A stretch of 10,913 bases of DNA from an uncultured Chloracidobacterium sp. (GTDB taxonomy: Bacteria; Acidobacteriota; Blastocatellia; Pyrinomonadales; Pyrinomonadaceae). Under the pieces are notes generated by a model, which was not told the DNA's origin, made no database searches, and was given only the letters and a program-made list of their open reading frames with translations. The position numbers and the translations under genes were made by a program. Location: the NCBI GenBank assembly GCA_937941715.1, contig CALDGX010000177.1, positions 1 through 10,913 of the forward strand, in the 5' to 3' direction. Within the stretch, counting starts at the first letter, position 1. Each line of letters starts with the position of its first letter. Of the stretch, positions 7,118 through 10,913 are shown one piece after another.

Positions 7118-7951
7118 ATGTTAAAAAATACACTGTTGGTGATATTCGCGGCCCTAGTTATCTCGATCGCGGGCGAGTCCGTGCTTGCCTGCTCTTGCCT
7201 TTTGGAACCGAACAAACCGGCGGTGGACTATTCGGCTTGGGCAAGGAACTTCGACGGTGCTGCATTCTCCGGACGGGTGGTAAAGATCGACAAGGTCGCC
7301 GGCAAACCCGAGATCAAGGTCACGTTCGCCGTTGACAAGATATGGCGGGGAGTCGATTCGGCCGAAGTGGCCGTGTACACGGCCGAGAATACCGCGATGT
7401 GCGGCGTTTATTACGAAGTCGGCAGAGAACAGATCGTGATCGCGGACAAGACCGGCGATAGAATAATGACATTCAGCTGCCCGGAAATGGAGTACGCTTC
7501 GCACCGCTCGGAATACCTAGCGGCCCTTGGAACAGCCCGCGAACCGGGTGACCCGGCATCTCAAACGGCCGTCAAATTCGTCGAGTTTGGAAATATTAAC
7601 TGCGAGTCCGAATTGGCGTACCTAGATGCCCTTACCATCGAATTGCAGAATGACCCGCAGAAATCGGCCTATATCATCATTTATGGCGGCAGCAAGGGCA
7701 AGCGAAATGAAGCCAAGGCCCGTATCGCTCGTATGAAGTACTATCTGACGGCGAATCGCGGAGTAGACTCAGCCAGGATCAAACCGATCGACGGGGGCTA
7801 TCGAAAGGTCCTTTCCGGAGAGATCTGGCTCGCCCGCGACGGCGATGCCGCCCCAAAGGCAACCCCGACCGTTAAGTCGAAAGATGTCAGGCTGAAAGGC
7901 ACCGCTAAGGTCCGCAGCTATAATTGCGGCGACTCAATGGGTACCGATTGA
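7118..7951 (+). CDS. Secreted protein with a TIMP/netrin-like domain and an OmpA-C-like domain
   Basis: A 277-residue exported protein. Residues 1-24 are a signal peptide, with cleavage predicted after SVLA just before CSC. Residues 25-138 resemble the TIMP/netrin (NTR) fold: FSGRVV (50-55), FAVDKIWRG (70-78), VAVYT (84-88), CGVYYEVG (95-102) and a closing C121. Cysteines at 25, 27, 95 and 121 are spaced 1, 3, 71 and 97 from the predicted mature start. Residues 152-240 resemble an OmpA C-terminal domain: FGN, LDALTIELQNDP, YIIIYGG, ARIARMKYYLTANRGVDSARI and a terminal EIWLAR strand. The peptidoglycan-binding Asp of classical OmpA is not evident where expected. C25 after VLA could instead be a lipidation site, although Leu at -2 is unusual. 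The ribosome site GGAG (7105-7108) supports this start. Inhibitory activity is not shown by sequence. Confidence 0.7.
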   Translation: MLKNTLLVIFAALVISIAGESVLACSCLLEPNKPAVDYSAWARNFDGAAFSGRVVKIDKVAGKPEIKVTFAVDKIWRGVDSAEVAVYTAENTAMCGVYYEVGREQIVIADKTGDRIMTFSCPEMEYASHRSEYLAALGTAREPGDPASQTAVKFVEFGNINCESELAYLDALTIELQNDPQKSAYIIIYGGSKGKRNEAKARIARMKYYLTANRGVDSARIKPIDGGYRKVLSGEIWLARDGDAAPKATPTVKSKDVRLKGTAKVRSYNCGDSMGTD

Positions 7952-7959
7952 GGTCGCCG
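7927..7959. other. Long imperfect hairpin spanning the stop codon of the TIMP-like gene
   Basis: Arms 7927-7938 and 7947-7959 pair over 12 bp (C-GGCGAC-TCAAT with ATTGA-GTCGCC-G) with a single bulged G at 7952 and an 8-base loop that contains GGTACC. The TGA stop (7949-7951) is in the 3' arm. No T tract follows on either strand. It lies in the 45-base convergent gap with the dehydrogenase gene and may define transcript 3' ends. Confidence 0.5.
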
Positions 7960-7996
7960 GCCGCCCGCATCGCCCATGGCGGAGTAACGCTCGAGA

Positions 7997-8959
7997 CTAC
8001 GGTTTCAGTACGATCTTGCCGTTGGATTTTTCGTTGATCACCGCCAGGTGTGACAATGGCGCTTCGTCAAGGCTAAAGACGCGGCTTATGATCGGGTCTA
8101 AATATCCCTCGCTCAAGCCGGCGTATATCGCCGCATGGATCGCATCTCGATCCGATTGCGGTGAATTAAACAGCGACATCCCGTATATAGTGGCATCTTT
8201 GGTCATAGCGAGCCGCGGCGTAAACGTCAGGCTGCCTCGATTGCCAACCACTACGATCCGGCCAAACATCGCCAGAGCCTCAAAGTCGCGCTCCAGATTT
8301 ACGTTTGCGAGCATCTCAATGATAACGTCGACGCCCTTTCCTTGTGTAAATTCGCGGATCGCCGAATAATGGTCCTCGTCCGTGTGGTCAAAAACGGCGT
8401 CCGCTCCCAGATCGGTGACCAATTTTGCACCCGCCTCCGAACTTGCAGTGCCGATCACGGTAAGCCCCGCATTTTTTGCCCATTGAACAGCGGCACTCCC
8501 GACGCCGCCCGATGCCCCATGGATAAGGACCGTATCACCGGCCGATGCCTGAGCTTTTTGGAACAGTGCCCGGTAGCTGGTGGCATAAGGCGTCCAAACA
8601 CCCGCCCCTTTCTCAAAGCTGACATTCTCGGGCAGCCGCCCGAGCTGAACTTCGTTTGCCAGTGCATACTCGGCGTAGGTCCCGGATAGCGAATCCGCCG
8701 TATACACGCGATCTCCCGGCTTCCATCTGGAAACATCACCGCCGATGGCCTCAACGACGCCCGCCGCGTCTTTTCCCGGTGTGTAGGGCAGGTTCGGCGC
8801 ATGAGCATGAATTCCCGTACGCAGATAAGTATCGACAGGATTCACGCCCGCCGCCTCGATCTTTACCAACACTTGCAGACCCGTCGGCTCCGGAGCGTCA
8901 ACTTCCTCGACCTTCATCACCTCAGGCTCACCAAATTCACGAACGACGATAGCTTTCAT
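7997..8959 (-). CDS. Zinc-independent medium-chain dehydrogenase/reductase, NADPH:quinone oxidoreductase (zeta-crystallin) type
   Basis: A cytoplasmic NAD(P)H-dependent reductase of 320 residues, normal length for the quinone oxidoreductase branch of the MDR superfamily. The N-terminal catalytic domain has the family motif AGVNPVDTYLRTG (37-49) and PYTPGKDAAGVV (58-69). The nucleotide-binding Rossmann motif is HGASGGVGSAAVQWA (147-161), followed by LGADAVFDH (184-192) and GRIVVVG (233-239). The whole protein lacks cysteine, so neither the catalytic nor the structural zinc site of alcohol dehydrogenases exists. The substrate could be a quinone or another enone and is not determinable here. The ATG at 8959 has no clear Shine-Dalgarno. 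A terminator for the upstream operon sits 26 bases before it, so it is probably a separate transcription unit, although no promoter stands out in the short gap. Confidence 0.9.
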   Translation of the reverse strand: MKAIVVREFGEPEVMKVEEVDAPEPTGLQVLVKIEAAGVNPVDTYLRTGIHAHAPNLPYTPGKDAAGVVEAIGGDVSRWKPGDRVYTADSLSGTYAEYALANEVQLGRLPENVSFEKGAGVWTPYATSYRALFQKAQASAGDTVLIHGASGGVGSAAVQWAKNAGLTVIGTASSEAGAKLVTDLGADAVFDHTDEDHYSAIREFTQGKGVDVIIEMLANVNLERDFEALAMFGRIVVVGNRGSLTFTPRLAMTKDATIYGMSLFNSPQSDRDAIHAAIYAGLSEGYLDPIISRVFSLDEAPLSHLAVINEKSNGKIVLKP

Positions 8960-8984
8960 AAGAGCAGTTTACCCACGAAATGCG

Positions 8985-9019
8985 TAAAAGGCACGAAACC
9001 GTTGCAAGGTTTCGTGCCT
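8985..9019 (-). terminator. Strong intrinsic terminator of the three-gene envelope operon
   Basis: A perfect 12-bp inverted repeat, AGGCACGAAACC (8989-9000) and GGTTTCGTGCCT (9008-9019), with a 7-base loop. Read on the minus strand it continues into TTTT (8985-8988 plus the last stem base), the arrangement of a Rho-independent terminator. It begins 23 bases after the stop of the small SH3-like gene at 9043. On the plus strand no T run follows, so it acts on the minus strand. Confidence 0.8.
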
Positions 9020-9042
9020 ACAGTTGATCTCGACCGATCAAG

Positions 9043-9324
9043 CTACTGGCAACTTGTCTCTTCGGCCTTGATCTCGCCTTTGTACCATTTGGTTCCGATC
9101 TTGGCTCGGACGACGACGACGCCTTGTCCGCCAAACATAACGATCCTGAGTGCCGTACCTTTTTTCAGTTTGACGAACTTTTCGGTGGCCGAGTACATGA
9201 ATTCAGCGTTGTTCTTAGTGACCTTACACGAGGTGCTTTGGGCCGATGCTCCCGTGGCACTGAACGCCGTGACGAAAATAGCTGCAGTTGCAGTGAGTAC
9301 GATAGATAGTAGTCTTGATTTCAT
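9043..9324 (-). CDS. Small secreted SH3-like protein, Cys-framed
   Basis: A 93-residue protein with a signal peptide (MKSR, then a hydrophobic core; likely cleavage after ASA28). The mature part of about 65 residues is rich in short beta-strands (KFVKLKKGTALRIVMF, GVVVVRAKIG, TKWYKGEI) and fits a single SH3-like barrel, but no named family is certain. It has one cysteine near the mature N-terminus (C33) and one at the penultimate position but one (C92), which could close the barrel by a disulfide. A Shine-Dalgarno GAGGGG lies 4 bases before the ATG. It starts 22 bases after the stop of the SH3b gene and ends just before the operon terminator. Likely periplasmic or extracellular; role unknown. 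Confidence 0.7.
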   Translation of the reverse strand: MKSRLLSIVLTATAAIFVTAFSATGASAQSTSCKVTKNNAEFMYSATEKFVKLKKGTALRIVMFGGQGVVVVRAKIGTKWYKGEIKAEETSCQ

Positions 9325-9346
9325 TCTGCCCCTCGTTATCGTTCGT

Positions 9347-9661
9347 TTAACCGCAGCTAATAAATTCGGTCGCGACCCAGCCGTAGCCTCGCTTGAACGA
9401 GATCTTTGTCCAATCGACGCCGTTCCGGTCCGTCGTCAGATCCCAGGCTTTGATATTTGTTCCGACCTTTAGGCTGCCGATGATCCGCCCGTTAGGCGTT
9501 GAACGGACGCGAAGCGGAATGTCATTATTTCCCCTTACGACACAGTTGTCCTGGAACAAAGGCGCAGCATTCCCAGCCGTCTTGGCCGATGTCGAATTTG
9601 GCATCGTGATTGCCCCGAAAACGATCGCCAAAGCAATTGTCGCTATCATTGAAAATTTCAT
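9347..9661 (-). CDS. Small secreted bacterial SH3 (SH3b) domain protein
   Basis: A 104-residue protein with a signal peptide (MKFSMIATIALAIVFG; likely cleavage after STSA26) and one SH3b-type domain: PLRVRSTPNGRIIGSLKVGT (49-68), VDWTKISF (82-89), RGYGWVATEFIS (91-102). The PLRVRSTPNG and G-W-V elements are the typical SH3b signature. C40 and C103 frame the domain, as in the next gene. Two ATGs are possible: the one at 9667 is only 1 base from the Shine-Dalgarno AAGGAG (9669-9674), while the ATG at 9661 is 7 bases away, so the latter is preferred. SH3b domains often bind cell-wall peptides or other envelope ligands; the ligand here is unknown. Middle gene of the operon. Confidence 0.8.
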   Translation of the reverse strand: MKFSMIATIALAIVFGAITMPNSTSAKTAGNAAPLFQDNCVVRGNNDIPLRVRSTPNGRIIGSLKVGTNIKAWDLTTDRNGVDWTKISFKRGYGWVATEFISCG

Positions 9662-9668
9662 TATCATT

Positions 9669-9674
9669 CTCCTT
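9669..9674 (-). promoter_or_regulatory. Shine-Dalgarno deciding the SH3b start
   Basis: AAGGAG on the minus strand sits 1 base from the ATG at 9667 but 7 bases from the ATG at 9661, which favours translation from the second. Confidence 0.6.
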
Positions 9675-9682
9675 TTCTTGAA

Positions 9683-10913
9683 TTAATTTGTCCTATCAAG
9701 CACCCAATATTGGCCCTTGTCATCGGCTGCGGCTTTTCGCATCTCGATGTAGTACTTAAAGAAAGTCACTGCCTCGAGCGATTTGCCATCGCCTAGAAAC
9801 TCGGTCGTAAGCCTGAAATAATCACCGACAACCGGGATCATCTTCCATTTCTGGCCCGAAAAATTGCCGCTCTGCGCCATTTTGACGAATTCCTTCTTTT
9901 CAGGATCGACGTCCAGCGAGCGATTCTTTTTATCGGCATCGTGCAGTTTCGTGGTGAGAGTGAAAAGGTTGTTGCCCGCAGGCTTCATCAGCCATTGTTG
10001 GTTGCCGTACTTTCCGGCTTTGACCATATTTAGCTTGTCGATGAAATCGCCGGTATAAACGGCATCGAGTGCATAGCCGTCGCCATAACGTTTGTTGACG
10101 AGGTAATACCCGCCGCCTTTTGCCTTGATACGTTTCCAGAGTTGCCCTTCCTTGTTGCCGGAATCACGCATTCGCAAGAAACGATACGTCGCCTTGTGAT
10201 GCGTCAACGCTTTCGCATCGCCTAGCCAATTGTTGGTGATCTGATAATTATCGCCCTCGATATTCGTGATCGCCCAAAGCTGGCCGTCGTCTTCGGCCGA
10301 TTCGTTAATGCCGACGTTGAAGTCAACCTTGTCATCGATGACCTCAAGCGATTCGGCATCGCCGGTCTCGCGATTGACGAACCGATACGAATCTTCTACG
10401 CCGGGATCCGGCGTGATCTGCCACAACTGGGTCTTGTCTTTGTCCGCAACATTTACAGTGAGCCTTCCGCTTTCCGGATCGAGCTCGATAACCTTTTTCT
10501 CCTCGCCCTTGTGCCGGTCGCCGAGCATGTACGAACGGTTTGCCTGCTTGATGATCAGAAAATTCATCGCGATCAAAGCTCCGCCAAACAACACCAGCGG
10601 AACTAATATGATCACCATCGCCCAACGCAGCGCTTTTGACTTCTTCTTCGGCACATCGGCAACAGGAACCGGTTGCTGAGCATACTGCGGTTGCGAAGGT
10701 TGCTGCTGATAATACTGCTGCTGCGGAGGCGGCATTTGCTGTTGCGGCGGCGGTGCCTGATGCGGCAGATATGCGTGTGGCGGCGGTTGCTGCTGTTGAG
10801 GCTCCTGCGGCTGTTGAGGTTGACTTGGGTAATGCAGCGTCGGGTTCTCAGACGCCGGCGTTCCGACGGCAGCATCCGGAAGCTTAGTTCCGCAATCGGC
10901 GCAAAACCTATTG
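9683..10913 (-). CDS. Membrane protein with zinc ribbon, Pro/Gln-rich linker, one TM helix and six QxW (ricin B-like) repeats; N-terminus off the right edge
   Basis: The minus-strand frame is open to the window edge (409 residues seen), so the Met at 10735 is internal and not the start. At the edge lies the second knuckle of a zinc ribbon, NRFCADCGTKL (C4 and C7 of the visible part). Residues 25-85 are Pro/Gln-rich low complexity. A basic stretch KKKSK precedes one membrane helix (about 94-121), so the zinc ribbon should be cytoplasmic and the C-terminus outside. The outer part has six repeats of 46-49 residues, each ending in QxW: QLW (162), QLW (211), QLW (257), QQW (305), QKW (354), QYW (401). 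Most also have an N/T-x3-GDxxxL element (RETGDAESL, NWLGDAKAL, KRYGDGYAL, EFLGDGKSL). Ricin-type beta-trefoils have three QxW repeats, so six suggest two tandem trefoils. Carbohydrate binding is possible but unproven. It is 21 bases upstream of the SH3b gene and leads that operon. Confidence 0.8.
   Translation of the reverse strand, partial: NRFCADCGTKLPDAAVGTPASENPTLHYPSQPQQPQEPQQQQPPPHAYLPHQAPPPQQQMPPPQQQYYQQQPSQPQYAQQPVPVADVPKKKSKALRWAMVIILVPLVLFGGALIAMNFLIIKQANRSYMLGDRHKGEEKKVIELDPESGRLTVNVADKDKTQLWQITPDPGVEDSYRFVNRETGDAESLEVIDDKVDFNVGINESAEDDGQLWAITNIEGDNYQITNNWLGDAKALTHHKATYRFLRMRDSGNKEGQLWKRIKAKGGGYYLVNKRYGDGYALDAVYTGDFIDKLNMVKAGKYGNQQWLMKPAGNNLFTLTTKLHDADKKNRSLDVDPEKKEFVKMAQSGNFSGQKWKMIPVVGDYFRLTTEFLGDGKSLEAVTFFKYYIEMRKAAADDKGQYWVLDRTN

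Noticed and set aside
8801..9472. Plus-strand open frame of 223 codons crossing three minus-strand genes
   Set aside because: It runs antisense through the dehydrogenase start, the terminator and both small SH3-like genes, all better supported by signal peptides, ribosome sites and domain motifs.
10612..10913. CAG/CCG-rich stretch as a possible DNA repeat element
   Set aside because: It encodes the Pro/Gln-rich linker of the QxW-repeat membrane protein in frame; irregular codon mixing argues against a separate repeat unit.

Overview
The window reads as ordinary chromosomal DNA, moderately GC-rich, from a Gram-negative-type bacterium. The best guess for the lineage is Acidobacteriota, class Blastocatellia. 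This rests on the kinds of genes present: a long TPR protein opening with a distinctive FDK-x-KAMRNAEKY segment, a CHRD domain fused to FG-GAP repeats, a YitJ-type methyltransferase/MTHFR fusion, and several small secreted SH3-like proteins. No tRNA, rRNA, transposase, integrase, phage gene or CRISPR array was seen.

Left part (1-3558). A TPR protein on the minus strand runs off the left edge. It is divergent from a plus-strand pair: a nucleotidyl (sugar-1-phosphate) transferase with a C-terminal hexapeptide helix, and mutM (Fpg DNA glycosylase) 9 bases downstream. The divergent gap holds a good sigma70-like promoter for the TPR gene, inside a small dyad. After mutM comes a weakly supported 87-codon ORF, then a terminator-like hairpin that ends 8 bases before the next start codon.

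Middle part (3559-7951). A two-domain homocysteine S-methyltransferase / methylenetetrahydrofolate reductase is convergent with a secreted CHRD plus six-FG-GAP protein; a 9-bp perfect hairpin lies between them. Divergent from the CHRD gene is a secreted protein joining a TIMP/netrin-like domain, with a TIMP-like cysteine layout, to an OmpA-C-like domain. An 12-bp imperfect hairpin covers its stop codon.

Right part (7997-10913), all minus strand. A zinc-free quinone-oxidoreductase-like dehydrogenase is separated by a strong intrinsic terminator from an upstream three-gene operon. That operon encodes, in transcription order, a membrane-anchored protein with a zinc ribbon, a Pro/Gln-rich linker, one membrane helix and six QxW repeats (probably two ricin-type beta-trefoils; its N-terminus lies off the right edge), then two small secreted SH3-like proteins that share a Cys-framed layout.

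The right-hand operon and the two secreted proteins of the middle part suggest envelope and extracellular functions. The left and central genes are housekeeping: sugar nucleotide supply, DNA repair and methionine/folate one-carbon metabolism. The most unusual items are the QxW-repeat membrane protein with its operon and the TIMP-like protein.
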